This document shows positions 53,564 to 63,417 of a stretch of 64,000 nucleotides of DNA, piece by piece. The stretch spans positions 5,084,001-5,148,000 of the forward strand of contig NZ_VFMK01000001.1 of NCBI RefSeq assembly GCF_006715025.1, written 5' to 3'. Position numbers and translations under genes: made by a program. The notes under the pieces are model-generated. The model ran no database searches. It saw only the letters and a program-made list of their open reading frames with translations, and was not told the DNA's origin. Numbering within the stretch: position 1 is the first letter of the stretch; every line of letters begins with the position of its first letter. Origin of the DNA: Serratia fonticola. GTDB lineage: Bacteria > Pseudomonadota > Gammaproteobacteria > Enterobacterales > Enterobacteriaceae.

Positions 53564-54517
53564 TTACAGCAGATCGGCGATCATTTTTTCCAGTTTGCCC
53601 TGGTCTACGGCAAACTTGCGAATACCATCGGTCAGTTTCTCAACCGCCATCGGATCCTGGTTATGCTGCCAGTAGAACTCAGGCTCGGTCAGCGGCGCTG
53701 GGCGTGCTTTCACTTCACCGGTATAAGACAGTTTGCGCTCCAGCGAACCCTCGCTCTCTGCCAGTTCTTTCAGCAGAGCAGGCGCGATGGTCAAGCGATC
53801 GCAACCAGCCAGTTCGATGATCTCACCGACGTTACGGAAGCTCGCCCCCATCACGACAGTCTCATAACCGTGCTGTTTGTAGTACTGGTAGATTTCGGTC
53901 ACAGAAACTACGCCTGGATCTTCATGCGGCGCGAACTCTTTCTTATCGCCATTGGCTTTGTACCAGTCGAGGATACGGCCAACGAACGGAGAAATCAGGT
54001 AAACCCCGGCTTCTGCACAAGCGCGCGCCTGAGCGAAGGAGAACAGCAGCGTCAGGTTACAGTTGATGCCTTCTTTTTCCAAACGCTCGGCAGCACGGAT
54101 CCCCTGCCAGGTAGACGCCAGTTTGATCAGGATGCGATCGTTGCTAATGCCTGCTTCGTTATACAGTTTGATCAGGCGCTTGGCTTTGGCAACGCTGGCT
54201 TCGGTATCATAAGACAGACGCGCGTCTACTTCGGTGGAAATGCGGCCCGGGACCAGTTTCAGGATCTCCAGACCAATGTTGACGGCCAGTTTGTCTGCGG
54301 CGTCTGCAACCTGCTGATCGCGATCGCTGCTCTGCTCGCGCGCCCAGGCGATAGCTTCATCAATCAGTTTGCGGTATTCAGGGATCTGGGCTGCATTGAG
54401 GATCAGCGAAGGGTTGGTTGTTGCATCTTGCGGTTGATATAGCTTCATTGCAGCGATATCACCCGTATCCGCAACAACTGTAGTCAGCTGGCGTAGGGAA
54501 GTTAATTTATCGGTCAT
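53564..54517 (-). CDS. talB: Transaldolase B
   Basis: TalB moves a dihydroxyacetone unit between sugar phosphates in the pentose phosphate pathway. In the 317-residue protein the Schiff-base lysine is K132 in RILIKLASTWQGI; Asp17 in VADTGD and the DATTNPSLI segment are also present. Length equals the E. coli enzyme (317). Confidence 0.97.
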   Translation of the reverse strand: MTDKLTSLRQLTTVVADTGDIAAMKLYQPQDATTNPSLILNAAQIPEYRKLIDEAIAWAREQSSDRDQQVADAADKLAVNIGLEILKLVPGRISTEVDARLSYDTEASVAKAKRLIKLYNEAGISNDRILIKLASTWQGIRAAERLEKEGINCNLTLLFSFAQARACAEAGVYLISPFVGRILDWYKANGDKKEFAPHEDPGVVSVTEIYQYYKQHGYETVVMGASFRNVGEIIELAGCDRLTIAPALLKELAESEGSLERKLSYTGEVKARPAPLTEPEFYWQHNQDPMAVEKLTDGIRKFAVDQGKLEKMIADLL

Positions 54518-54579
54518 GTTGGCATTATCTCATCGTTTGTGCATGAACTCTTGGCATCGTTCAACCTTGCCTTGATCTG

Positions 54580-54607
54580 ATAATAACATGCGCGAGGCCC
54601 GGTGCAA
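54580..54607 (-). promoter_or_regulatory. Probable talB promoter
   Basis: TTGCAC and TATTAT on the minus strand are separated by 16 bases, about 65 bp before the talB start. The rest of 54518-54897 is non-coding; no promoter for the divergent yaaJ was clear. Confidence 0.5.
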
Positions 54608-54897
54608 GGCAGGAAAATCAAGCTGGGGCGGCGGTTGTTTTATCCTTGCACGAGCAACCGGTTACGCAGAGATAGTTCGCCATTGCCGAATTAATAACAC
54701 GGCATTAACGCACTCTTCCAACTGAAAATTATGTTAAATTCCTGCCGCATAAATTCGCTATCGCTAAAGTCCACCCGGTATTCCAAATACGTAAAAGCGG
54801 ACTAGTCTTAGCTAAGCTCTTGTAAAAATTGGCCGATGTATTTTCGCTCTTGGTGAAAGATGCACAAGACGTTGTAGATCTTGGCAAGGAGAGACCT

Positions 54898-56331
54898 GTG
54901 ACGGATCTGATTGACTTTATTAATAATATTCTCTGGGGTTCGGTACTGATCTACTTGTTGTTGGGGGCAGGTATCTATTTCACCCTGCGTACCCGCTTCA
55001 TTCAGGTCCGCCATTTCAGCCACATGTTTTCTGTGCTGAAGAACAGCACAAAAAGTGACAGCGCGGGGATTTCCTCCTTCCAGGCGCTATGTACATCGCT
55101 GGCGGCTCGCGTAGGTACCGGCAATCTCACCGGCGTGGCAATAGCTCTTACTGCTGGCGGCCCTGGTGCGATCTTTTGGATGTGGGTGGTCGCGTTTATC
55201 GGCATGGCGACCTCTTTTATTGAAAGTACCTTGGCCCAGCTCTATAAAACCAAAGACGATGACGGCAACTACCGTGGCGGCCCAGCCTACTATATGGAAA
55301 AAGGGTTGGGCATGCGCTGGATGGGCGTACTGTTCTCCATTTTCCTGCTTATCGCTTTCGGCCTGGTGTTTAACGCCGTACAGGCCAACTCCATCGTTCA
55401 AGCCAGTACTGTTGCCTTTAATTTCAAACCGATGTACGTCGGTATTGCCCTGGTTATCCTCTGTGGCATCGTCATCTTTGGCGGCATCCGCTCCATTGCG
55501 CGCGTCGCGGAAAAAGTCGTTCCGCTGATGGCTGCGGCTTATCTTCTGTTAGCCTTGTGGGTCATGGGCCAGAATATTGAACACATGCCAGCCATCCTGG
55601 CGCTGATTGTCAAAAGTGCTTTCGGCCTGCAGGAGGCAGCGGCAGGTGCCGTGGGGTATGGTATCTCCCAGGCAATGACACAGGGTATACAGCGTGGTCT
55701 ATTCTCTAACGAAGCGGGAATGGGCTCGGCACCGAACGTAGCAGCCTCAGCTACGCCCTATCCCCCTCATCCGGCCTCGCAGGGTTATGTGCAGATGCTG
55801 GGCGTTTTTGTCGATACCATGGTGATTTGTAGCGCTACAGCGGCGATCATTCTGGCATCCGGGGCGCTCGAGCAATCGCCTGGCAATATCAGTGGTATTG
55901 ATCTGACTCAGCGGGCGTTGACCACTGCCGTCGGTGCCTGGGGAGCACCTTTTGTCGCCATCGCCATTTTCTTTTTTGCCTTTACGTCCATTATTGCCAA
56001 CTATGCCTACGCTGAGAACAACCTGCTTTTTCTCGAGCATAATCACCCCGTCGGATTGATGGTTTTCCGCTGCTTCGCCTTGGGCATGGTGATGTTTGGT
56101 GCCATGGCCGAACTGCCAACGGTATGGAAAATGGCCGATACCGCCATGGCGTTGATGGCCATCACCAACCTGACCGCGATTTTGTTATTGTCTGGGGTTG
56201 CGTTCAAACTGACCAACGATTACAACCACCAGCGCTCGCTAGGCAAGCTGCCCACCTTTGACGCCAGCCGTTATCCGGAGCTGGACTCTCAACTCGAACC
56301 GGGTATCTGGGAAACCAGTAAGCCGCGTTAA
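54898..56331 (+). CDS. yaaJ: Sodium:alanine symporter-family transporter (YaaJ type)
   Basis: The 477-residue protein belongs to the AGCS family that takes up alanine or glycine with Na+. It has about ten membrane segments and the motifs SFQALCTSLAARVGTGNL near 60, GGPGAIFWMWV near 88, RGLFSNEAGMGSAPN near 270, and ANYAYAENNL near 365. I start it at GTG 54898, after AGGAGA; this matches the E. coli YaaJ start, whereas a TTG at 54829 would add 23 residues. It is divergent from talB. Confidence 0.93.
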   Translation: MTDLIDFINNILWGSVLIYLLLGAGIYFTLRTRFIQVRHFSHMFSVLKNSTKSDSAGISSFQALCTSLAARVGTGNLTGVAIALTAGGPGAIFWMWVVAFIGMATSFIESTLAQLYKTKDDDGNYRGGPAYYMEKGLGMRWMGVLFSIFLLIAFGLVFNAVQANSIVQASTVAFNFKPMYVGIALVILCGIVIFGGIRSIARVAEKVVPLMAAAYLLLALWVMGQNIEHMPAILALIVKSAFGLQEAAAGAVGYGISQAMTQGIQRGLFSNEAGMGSAPNVAASATPYPPHPASQGYVQMLGVFVDTMVICSATAAIILASGALEQSPGNISGIDLTQRALTTAVGAWGAPFVAIAIFFFAFTSIIANYAYAENNLLFLEHNHPVGLMVFRCFALGMVMFGAMAELPTVWKMADTAMALMAITNLTAILLLSGVAFKLTNDYNHQRSLGKLPTFDASRYPELDSQLEPGIWETSKPR

Positions 56332-56335
56332 TAGC

Positions 56336-56364
56336 GATAGGGCGCGCGTAAAGTGCGCCCTATC
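56336..56364 (+). terminator. Hairpin after yaaJ
   Basis: GATAGGGCGC and GCGCCCTATC form a perfect 10-bp stem after the yaaJ stop. No T-run follows, so efficiency is uncertain and some readthrough into yaaA is possible. Confidence 0.55.
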
Positions 56365-56433
56365 ACAGCCATACCTCCTGGTTTTGCGCGCTTTTTGCTA
56401 CAGTATCTGCACATTGAAAAACAGGATGTGACC

Positions 56434-57207
56434 ATGCTTGTTATTATTTCACCTGCCAAAACCCTGGATTACGAAAGCCCACTGGCTACCAAGCGCTTTA
56501 CCCAACCCGAGATGCTGGATAAATCGCAGGCGCTGATCAAGATCTGCCGCGCACTCACGCCCGCACAGATTTCCGGCCTGATGGGCATCAGCGATAAACT
56601 CGCGGGCCTGAATGCCGCACGCTTTGGTGAATGGCAGCCTGAATTCACCCCAGACAATGCACGCCAGGCACTGCTGGCGTTCAAGGGCGATGTTTATACC
56701 GGGTTGCAGGCGCAAGACTTCAGCGAAGACGACTTCGACTTTGCGCAACAGCACCTGCGTATGCTTTCCGGCCTGTACGGGGTATTACGCCCGCTGGATC
56801 TGATGATGCCCTACCGGCTGGAAATGGGCATCAAACTGGAGAATCCAAAGGGCAAGGATCTGTACAGTTTCTGGGGCGATCAGATCACCAAAAAACTTAA
56901 CGAAGCTCTGGAACAACAAGGCGATGATGTCGTAGTAAACCTGGCATCCGATGAATACTTCAAATCGGTAAAACCGGCCAAACTGCATGGTACGTTGATC
57001 AAGCCAGTGTTTCTGGATGCGAAAAACGGAAAATACAAAGTCATCAGCTTCTATGCCAAGAAAGCGCGTGGGCTGATGAGCCGTTTTATCATCAAGAATC
57101 GTCTGACAAAAAGTGAACAACTGGTGGATTTCAATCTGGAGGGGTATGCCTTCGACGAGGCCTCTTCAGCGGGTAATGAGTTGGTCTTCAAACGCCCTGA
57201 GCAATGA
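56434..57207 (+). CDS. yaaA: Peroxide stress protein YaaA
   Basis: YaaA lowers free iron and protects DNA and proteins during H2O2 stress; OxyR induces it in E. coli. The 257-residue UPF0246 protein begins MLVIISPAKTLDYESPL and has the family stretches FKGDVYTGLQAQDF near 85, LSGLYGVLRPLDLMMPYRLEM near 112 and KKARGLMSRFII near 210. ATG 56434 follows CAGGATG; upstream codons in the frame cover the spacer. Confidence 0.95.
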   Translation: MLVIISPAKTLDYESPLATKRFTQPEMLDKSQALIKICRALTPAQISGLMGISDKLAGLNAARFGEWQPEFTPDNARQALLAFKGDVYTGLQAQDFSEDDFDFAQQHLRMLSGLYGVLRPLDLMMPYRLEMGIKLENPKGKDLYSFWGDQITKKLNEALEQQGDDVVVNLASDEYFKSVKPAKLHGTLIKPVFLDAKNGKYKVISFYAKKARGLMSRFIIKNRLTKSEQLVDFNLEGYAFDEASSAGNELVFKRPEQ

Positions 57208-57228
57208 TTGATGCATCATATCAATGCT

Positions 57229-57258
57229 TTTGCCCCTCTCACTGTAGAGAGGGGCAAA
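57229..57258. terminator. Bidirectional terminator between yaaA and thrC
   Basis: TTTGCCCCTCTC at 57229-57240 pairs perfectly with GAGAGGGGCAAA at 57247-57258. It lies between the convergent yaaA and the thrABC operon. Confidence 0.8.
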
Positions 57259-57272
57259 GGGGCAGGCTTTTA

Positions 57273-58562
57273 TCAGGCAGGCAAAGTCATCAGGAATTGA
57301 CGCAGCCCGGCAAAATCCGCTGGCATGTTATGCGACAACAGCGGTAACTGCGCACGCACTGCCAGCGCATTTGGCAATGGCAGCTCTTGGCCAAGAATGT
57401 CTTCCACACTTTCCTTGAATTTAGCCGGGTGCGCCGTGCCCAGGAACAGACCAAACTCCCCTTCTCGCAGTTGATCGCGTAACACGCGGTAGGCAATGGC
57501 CGCATGGGGTTCGGAAACATAACCCAAGGCCGCCAGTGCTTTCATCGTGTCTTGGGTGGTTTCATCACTCACTGCGCCGTGGCCCAATTCTTTCAACTGC
57601 CAGATTTTACGGCGGAACAGCTCTTCCACGCGCGGCCAGTTGTTTGGCTGGCTGACGTCCATGGCGTTGGACAAGGTCGCCACCGTAGTGTGTGGCTGCC
57701 ATTGGCCTGTGGTCAAGAAACGCGGTACGGTATCATTGGCGTTGGTGGCCGCGATAAAGCGCTTCACCGGCAACCCCAGGGATTTCGCCAGCAGCCCGGC
57801 GGTCAGATCGCCAAAGTTGCCGCTTGGTACAGAAATCACCAATTGATTACGCGCCTCCTGCGGCAGTTGTGCTACGGCTTCAAAATAGTAGCAAATCTGC
57901 GCCAACAGGCGGCTGATGTTGATCGAGTTGGCCGAGTTCAGGTGCACTGCATCTTTCAGCTCCTGATCGTCAAACGCCTGCTTGACCAGCGCCTGGCAGG
58001 CATCAAAATCGCCGTCGATCGCGATGGTATGGATATTTCCCCCCAGCGTGCAGAACAGCTTTTCCTGCAGCGCACTGATCTTGCCCTTTGGATACAGGAT
58101 CACCACCCGTACGTTTTTCAGCCCATAGAACGCATGCGCCACCGCCGCACCGGTATCTCCCGAGGTCGCGGTCAGAATGGTTACCGGTTGGTCGCCTGCC
58201 ACTTCGGCCAGCATTTGTGCCATAAAGCGGCCACCGAAGTCCTTGAATGCCAATGTTGGGCCATGGAACAGCTCCAGACAGGCGATATCACTTTCCACCT
58301 GCGCTACCGGGGCCGGAAACTCAAAGGCCGCCTTCACGCGTTTATGCAGTTTCTCTTCGCTAATCTCATCGCCAATAAAGGCGGACAGGATTTTGGTACT
58401 GCGAGTAACGAAATCCATCTCCAGCAGGTGATCGATCTCGGTCAGTTCAAATTCTGGCAGTTCCAGCGGGAAAAACAGCCCTTGCTGCTTACCCAGGCCC
58501 TGTTTGATCGCCTGCGCGAAGCTGACCTGTTCGTTATGATCTTTAAGGTTGTACAGTTTCAT
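57273..58562 (-). CDS. thrC: Threonine synthase
   Basis: ThrC converts O-phosphohomoserine to threonine with PLP. The 429-residue protein has the PLP lysine in HGPTLAFKDFGGRF near residue 107, TSGDTGAAVAHAF near 138 and the SVPSGNFGDLTAG phosphate loop near 245. It is the last gene of thrLABC, three bases after thrB. Length is one residue longer than in E. coli. Confidence 0.97.
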   Translation of the reverse strand: MKLYNLKDHNEQVSFAQAIKQGLGKQQGLFFPLELPEFELTEIDHLLEMDFVTRSTKILSAFIGDEISEEKLHKRVKAAFEFPAPVAQVESDIACLELFHGPTLAFKDFGGRFMAQMLAEVAGDQPVTILTATSGDTGAAVAHAFYGLKNVRVVILYPKGKISALQEKLFCTLGGNIHTIAIDGDFDACQALVKQAFDDQELKDAVHLNSANSINISRLLAQICYYFEAVAQLPQEARNQLVISVPSGNFGDLTAGLLAKSLGLPVKRFIAATNANDTVPRFLTTGQWQPHTTVATLSNAMDVSQPNNWPRVEELFRRKIWQLKELGHGAVSDETTQDTMKALAALGYVSEPHAAIAYRVLRDQLREGEFGLFLGTAHPAKFKESVEDILGQELPLPNALAVRAQLPLLSHNMPADFAGLRQFLMTLPA

Positions 58563-58565
58563 GCG

Positions 58566-59495
58566 TTATCCCAATTGTCGAGCGCCGGCGGTATCCAGAC
58601 GGCAAATATGAACAAAACCTTCGTCGTTTTGCAGGTAATGGTGAGTCAGCCAGTCAGCCATACGTTGTGCCGTCGCTGTGTCGTCGCAAACCGCGAACAA
58701 CGTCGGGCCGGAGCCGGAAATCCCACAGGCCAGTGCGCCAATATCCTGTGCGGCTTTGCGCGCATCGGCGAATCCCGGCAATAGGCGAGTACGATAAGGC
58801 TCGGCAATCACATCCTGCATCAGCTTGGCCGCCAGACGTGGCTGTTGGGTATGGCAAGCGTGAATAAAACCAGCCAGATAGCGGCCATGGCTGATACAGT
58901 CTTGCCGACGATACTGCGCGGGCAGAATGGCACGGGCTTCTGCAGTGGAGACTTTGATCCCCGGGTAGGCCATGACCCATAGCCATTGTTGAAAGCCAGG
59001 AACCTCCTGGCAAATGTAACCCTCTTCCTCCAACATCAGTTGCATACCACCGAGGTAGCAAGGAGCGACGTTGTCATAATGCACACTGCCGGAAATACGC
59101 CCTTCCAGCTCCCCCATCAGGGCCAGCAGTTGCATCTTGTCGAGCGGGCGATCGCAAAACTCGTTCATCGCCATTAGCCCCGCCACCACCGAACAGGCAC
59201 TGGAACCCAGCCCGGAACCAATCGGCATGTTCTTTTCAAGACGCATCGCTACCGGGACTTCACGGCCAATTTCCTGACAGAAACGCTCCCAGCACTGGTA
59301 GACAATGTTCTCTTTCGGATCGGCCGGTAACTTGCTGACAAAACGCCCGGCATTTTCCAGGCTGAAGCGGCTGGCGGCTTCGACGCTGACACAATCCCCC
59401 AGCAGCGTGCCGTCAACAGGGGACACCGCAGCCCCCAATACATCGAACCCGACGCTGACGTTACCAATTGAGGCCGGTGCATACACCTTAACCAT
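58566..59495 (-). CDS. thrB: Homoserine kinase
   Basis: ThrB phosphorylates homoserine. The 309-residue GHMP kinase has VKVYAPASIGNVSVGFDVLG at the start, the ATP loop PIGSGLGSSACSVVAG near 90-105 and the C-terminal GISGSGPTLFAV. ATG 59495 begins one base after the thrA stop, as in E. coli; the longer open frame runs into thrA. Confidence 0.97.
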   Translation of the reverse strand: MVKVYAPASIGNVSVGFDVLGAAVSPVDGTLLGDCVSVEAASRFSLENAGRFVSKLPADPKENIVYQCWERFCQEIGREVPVAMRLEKNMPIGSGLGSSACSVVAGLMAMNEFCDRPLDKMQLLALMGELEGRISGSVHYDNVAPCYLGGMQLMLEEEGYICQEVPGFQQWLWVMAYPGIKVSTAEARAILPAQYRRQDCISHGRYLAGFIHACHTQQPRLAAKLMQDVIAEPYRTRLLPGFADARKAAQDIGALACGISGSGPTLFAVCDDTATAQRMADWLTHHYLQNDEGFVHICRLDTAGARQLG

Positions 59496-59496
59496 A

Positions 59497-61956
59497 TTAG
59501 ACTCCCAACTTCCATGACAGTGTGCGCAACAGATCGGCAAACACCCCTGCCGCAGTCACATCATTACCGGCGCCATAACCACGCAGCACCAACGGTAATG
59601 GCTGATAGTAACGGCTGTAGAAGGCCAGGGCGTTCTCACCGTTCTTAACTTTATACAATGGATCGTTACCATCTACCGCATCAATACGCACCTGGCAGCG
59701 CCCCTCGTCAATCACCCCGACGTAACGCAATACCTTACCTTCCGCAGCCGCCGCAGCCACACGGCGGTTAAATTCAGCGTCCAGCTCCGGCAGGCGGGCC
59801 ATAAAACTAGCCACATCACCGCTGGCGTCAAAGGATGACGGCAATACCGACTCAACCTCAATATCCGCCAATTCGAGAACATAGCCCGCCTCACGTGCCA
59901 GGATCAGCAGTTTGCGCGCGACATCCATCCCAGAAAGATCGTCACGCGGATCCGGCTCGGTATAACCATTGGCTTTTGCCTGCGCCGTGGCCGCCGACAG
60001 GGACATCCCCTCATCCAGTTTGCCAAAGATGAACGACAGAGAACCCGAAAGAATGCCCGAGAAACGCGTCAGCTCATCACCAGCGTTCAGCAGGTTCTGC
60101 AGGTTTTCGATCACCGGCAGCCCCGCCCCCACGTTGGTGTCATAGAGGAATTTGCGGCGTGAACCTGCGGCGGCAGTGCGCAGTTGCTGGTAATAGTTCA
60201 TCGACGACGTGTTGGCTTTCTTGTTTGGCGTAACCACATGGAAACCATCGGCCAGGAAATCAGCATATTGGTCGGCCACGGCCTGGCTGGAGGTACAGTC
60301 AACAATCACCGGGTTGAGCAGGTGATACTCTTTCACCAGGCGAATCAGACGCCCAAGGTTGAACGGTTCCTGGGCGTCCGCCAGTTCGTCACGCCAACTT
60401 TCAAGCGAGATTCCGTGCACATTTGTCAGCATGGCACGCGAGTTGGCGATACCACAGACACGCAGGTCGATGTGTTTTTGCTTCAGCCATGGCTGCTGAC
60501 GGTAAATCTGCTCAATCAATGCGCCACCCACGCCGCCCACGCCAATCACGAATACCTCAATGACCTGATCGGTATTGAACAGCATCTGATGGCTGACACG
60601 CACGCCGGTAGTCGCTGAATCATTGTCGACCACCACCGAGATAGAACGTTCTGACGAACCTTGCGCAATGGCGACAATATTGATGTTCGCACGCGCCAAT
60701 GCGGAGAAGAAGCGCGCAGAAATACCGCGCAGCGTACGCATCCCGTCACCCACGACCGAAATAATCGCCAGGCGCTCCATCACATCCAGCGGTTCCAGTA
60801 CGCCATCTTTCAGCTCCAGATAGAACTCATCTTCCAGTGCACGGCGGGCACGTTGTAATTCGCCCTGCGGCACGCAGAAGCTGATGCTGTATTCGGAAGA
60901 AGATTGCGTAATCAGCACCACGGAAATCCCGGCGCGTGACATCACGGCAAACACCCGCGCCGCCATGCCGACCATGCCCTTCATACCGGGCCCGGAAACG
61001 TTGATCATCGCCATATTGTTCAGGTTGGTGATGCCTTTTACCGGCGTATCGTCATCCACGCTTTCACCACCGATTAGGGTACCGGGTGCCTGCGGGTTGG
61101 CGGTATTTTTAATCAGACAAGGGATTTGGAACTGGGCAATCGGGGTGATGGTACGTGGGTGAAGAACTTTAGCGCCGAAGTAAGAAAGCTCCATCGCCTC
61201 CTGGTAGGACATCGATTTTAATAACCGGGCATCCGGTACGGTGCGTGGATCGCAAGTGTAAACCCCGTCAACATCCGTCCAGATCTCACAACAGTCTGCG
61301 CGTAGACAGGCAGCCAACACCGCCGCAGAATAATCAGAACCATTGCGCCCCAGGACAACCAGCTCCCCCTTTTCGTTACCGGCAGTGAACCCCGCCATCA
61401 GCACGATATGGTCGGCCGGAATAGCCGCTGCCGCGATGCGCAAGCTCGATTCGGCAATATCCACGGTGGATTCCAGATAGTGCCCCTGCGCCAGCAACTT
61501 CTCGACCGGGTTAATGACCGTTACCGGATAACCTTTAGCCTTGAATACCCCTTCCATGATGGCAATGGAGAGCTTTTCGCCCCGGCAGATGATGGCGGCA
61601 TTGACGCTGTCAGGGCACTGCCCCAGCAACGCCACACCATGCAACACCTGCTTCAACTGCGCGAACTCCTGATCGACCAATGCTTTCAGGCGCTCGTACT
61701 CAAACCCTGGCAGTGCCTGAGCCAGTCCGCTGAGCAAATCGGCAAAGATACGTTCAGCGTCGCTCATGGTTGGCAGAATGTCTTGCCCGGCTACCGTTTT
61801 CTCGATCATGGCCACCAAGTGGTTGGTGATCTTTGCGGGCGCGGACAATACCGTGGCCACCTGCCCCTGACGTGCATTGTTTTCCACGATATCGGCAACG
61901 CGCAGAAAACGTTCCGCATTCGCTACCGAGGTTCCACCAAATTTCAGCACTCGCAT
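59497..61956 (-). CDS. thrA: Bifunctional aspartokinase I/homoserine dehydrogenase I
   Basis: ThrA catalyses the first and third steps from aspartate towards threonine and is inhibited by threonine. The 819-residue protein has the aspartokinase domain (about 1-285, MRVLKFGGTSVAN, GRNGSDYSAA), two ACT regulatory domains (about 310-460), and the homoserine dehydrogenase domain (from about 465, VFVIGVGGVGGALIEQI, GSLSFIFGKLDEG). It begins about 85 bases after the thrL stop. Confidence 0.98.
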   Translation of the reverse strand: MRVLKFGGTSVANAERFLRVADIVENNARQGQVATVLSAPAKITNHLVAMIEKTVAGQDILPTMSDAERIFADLLSGLAQALPGFEYERLKALVDQEFAQLKQVLHGVALLGQCPDSVNAAIICRGEKLSIAIMEGVFKAKGYPVTVINPVEKLLAQGHYLESTVDIAESSLRIAAAAIPADHIVLMAGFTAGNEKGELVVLGRNGSDYSAAVLAACLRADCCEIWTDVDGVYTCDPRTVPDARLLKSMSYQEAMELSYFGAKVLHPRTITPIAQFQIPCLIKNTANPQAPGTLIGGESVDDDTPVKGITNLNNMAMINVSGPGMKGMVGMAARVFAVMSRAGISVVLITQSSSEYSISFCVPQGELQRARRALEDEFYLELKDGVLEPLDVMERLAIISVVGDGMRTLRGISARFFSALARANINIVAIAQGSSERSISVVVDNDSATTGVRVSHQMLFNTDQVIEVFVIGVGGVGGALIEQIYRQQPWLKQKHIDLRVCGIANSRAMLTNVHGISLESWRDELADAQEPFNLGRLIRLVKEYHLLNPVIVDCTSSQAVADQYADFLADGFHVVTPNKKANTSSMNYYQQLRTAAAGSRRKFLYDTNVGAGLPVIENLQNLLNAGDELTRFSGILSGSLSFIFGKLDEGMSLSAATAQAKANGYTEPDPRDDLSGMDVARKLLILAREAGYVLELADIEVESVLPSSFDASGDVASFMARLPELDAEFNRRVAAAAAEGKVLRYVGVIDEGRCQVRIDAVDGNDPLYKVKNGENALAFYSRYYQPLPLVLRGYGAGNDVTAAGVFADLLRTLSWKLGV

Positions 61957-61983
61957 TTCTGTTTATCTCCTGAATTTATGCCG

Positions 61984-62020
61984 AAAAAAAAGCCCGCACT
62001 GGTTAGGTGCGGGCTTTTTT
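61984..62020 (-). terminator. Threonine operon attenuator
   Basis: AGCCCGCAC pairs with GTGCGGGCT, flanked by A- and T-runs, between thrL and thrA. On the minus strand it is an intrinsic terminator with at least six T residues, the classical thr attenuator. Confidence 0.9.
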
Positions 62021-62039
62021 CTTCTGTTTCCTGTGTGCG

Positions 62040-62108
62040 TCAGCCCGCCCCGTTACCTGTGGTATCGGTGGTGGTAATAATTGTGGTGTTCAGGCTGATG
62101 ATTCGCAT
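62040..62108 (-). CDS. thrL: thr operon leader peptide
   Basis: The 22-residue peptide reads MRIISLNTTIITTTDTTGNG followed by AG. It has seven threonine and four isoleucine codons, mostly clustered, so ribosome stalling when charged Thr- or Ile-tRNA is scarce would control the attenuator. E. coli thrL is 21 residues with the same GNGAG end. The peptide was found by reading the sequence; it is too short for most gene callers. Confidence 0.93.
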   Translation of the reverse strand: MRIISLNTTIITTTDTTGNGAG

Positions 62109-62143
62109 TTCGTCTGTCTGTCTCATTAAATTCGCTGTCTCTT

Positions 62144-62176
62144 CTATTGGTTAAAGCAATCGCTTTCTCAAGTCAA
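62144..62176 (-). promoter_or_regulatory. thrLABC promoter
   Basis: On the minus strand TTGACT (62171-62176) is followed by a TTTAACCAATAG segment, the same elements seen at the E. coli thr promoter, about 40 bp before thrL. Confidence 0.65.
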
Positions 62177-62321
62177 ATTATTTCTTTCTTTTGCCTATTT
62201 ACTGCTCAGCGATCTTGCTTGCGCGATGAACCAGGATAAGAACGAAACAACAGAACAAAAACTCGACCAACAAGCCCTACCCTAGTTGATTTCACTGAAA
62301 TGGCAACGCATAACGTTGATA

Positions 62322-63008
62322 TCACCGCGCTAATTTTTTTTCAATATCATGTAGCAGCGTATGCAACATCACGGTATCACGCTGTTGCAAAACGCCGAGC
62401 CGCTGATGAAGCCAATCGCGCAATTTTTGGTCATCCGCCACGTCAAGAGTCTTCAATAAGCGATCGGCTCTCTGACGCAGCGCTTGAAGCTGCCCGGCAT
62501 CGGCCTGCGGTTCTGGCATAGCATTAACGCCCATTAACTCCGCTAACTGATAGCAATACACCATCACTGCCTGTCCCAGATTAAGCGAGGGATAATCGGC
62601 AACCATAGGCACGCCGGTCAGCACGTCTGCAAGCGCCAGCTCTTCGTTGGTCAGCCCCGAATCTTCACGACCAAATACCAGCGCCGCCTGCCGTATCCAG
62701 TGCTGACGCTCCGCCAATTGGCCACTTAACTGTTGCGGCGTACAGTAGTAATGAAAGCGTGCGCGACTACGGGCAGTCGTTGCCACGGTAAAATCCACAT
62801 CCGCCAGCGCCTGTTCCAGGCAAGGGTACACTTGTAGCGTATCTAGAATATCGCCAGCGCCATGAGCAACCCAACGCGCGGCTGGCTGAAGATGCGCCTC
62901 GCTGTCGACGATACGTAACGAAGTGAATCCCATGGTTTTCATTGCCCGCGCCGCTGCACCGACGTTTTCTGGCCGGGCAGGTGCCACTAACACGATATGA
63001 AACTGCAT
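62322..63008 (-). CDS. yjtD: TrmJ/LasT-type RNA 2'-O-methyltransferase YjtD
   Basis: The 228-residue SPOUT methyltransferase has a knotted SAM site: LVAPARPENVGAAARAMKTM near the start, ALVFGREDSGLTNEELALAD near 110-130 and YPSLNLGQAVMVYCYQLA near 140. It closely matches E. coli YjtD, an uncharacterised relative of TrmJ; the target RNA is unknown. It lies between arcA and the thr operon, as in E. coli. Confidence 0.94.
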   Translation of the reverse strand: MQFHIVLVAPARPENVGAAARAMKTMGFTSLRIVDSEAHLQPAARWVAHGAGDILDTLQVYPCLEQALADVDFTVATTARSRARFHYYCTPQQLSGQLAERQHWIRQAALVFGREDSGLTNEELALADVLTGVPMVADYPSLNLGQAVMVYCYQLAELMGVNAMPEPQADAGQLQALRQRADRLLKTLDVADDQKLRDWLHQRLGVLQQRDTVMLHTLLHDIEKKLAR

Positions 63009-63342
63009 CTCTACTCCAGCAAAATAATGAGAATAGTTCTTTGACTGTTGAGGTTTGTCTGATTATATTTACAAACAGTTAACATAACGAGCGTCAACCT
63101 TGTAAAATATTATTAAACAACACGTTTAACCGATAAATAAGGCGAAACTATCATATCTACAGGTTTTGCTTTAATTATCTTAAAAATCATTTAGTTAAAT
63201 TTTAAGCTTAGACAGTTAACTTTCAATTGTAACGCATTGAGCTTAACAATGCTGAATCGTTCACAGAATTTGCTGTTGTGTGACTTAACCCAGCATTTCT
63301 GTAAGTGTTTTTCACAAAACTGTTAACGTGCTACAATTGAAT

Positions 63343-63356
63343 TTGATATATGTCAA
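63343..63356. promoter_or_regulatory. FNR-type box upstream of arcA
   Basis: TTGATATATGTCAA matches the FNR consensus TTGATNNNNATCAA in nine of ten positions. FNR is known to raise arcA expression without oxygen in E. coli. It lies about 285 bp before the arcA ATG. No other gene is visible in 63009-63417, which is very AT-rich. Confidence 0.6.
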
Positions 63357-63417
63357 CAAAGCGTAGTTTTGTTGGGTGATGAATTCGGCACGCACTGTTA
63401 TATTGCTGTTAATAGGG

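Noticed and set aside
53357..54442. Open frame of 361 codons on the plus strand
   Set aside because: It runs antisense through talB and the start of mog; the composition is that of a shadow frame.
57504..58784. Open frame of 426 codons on the plus strand
   Set aside because: It is antisense to thrC and the end of thrB, both unmistakable, and its translation has no recognisable family features.
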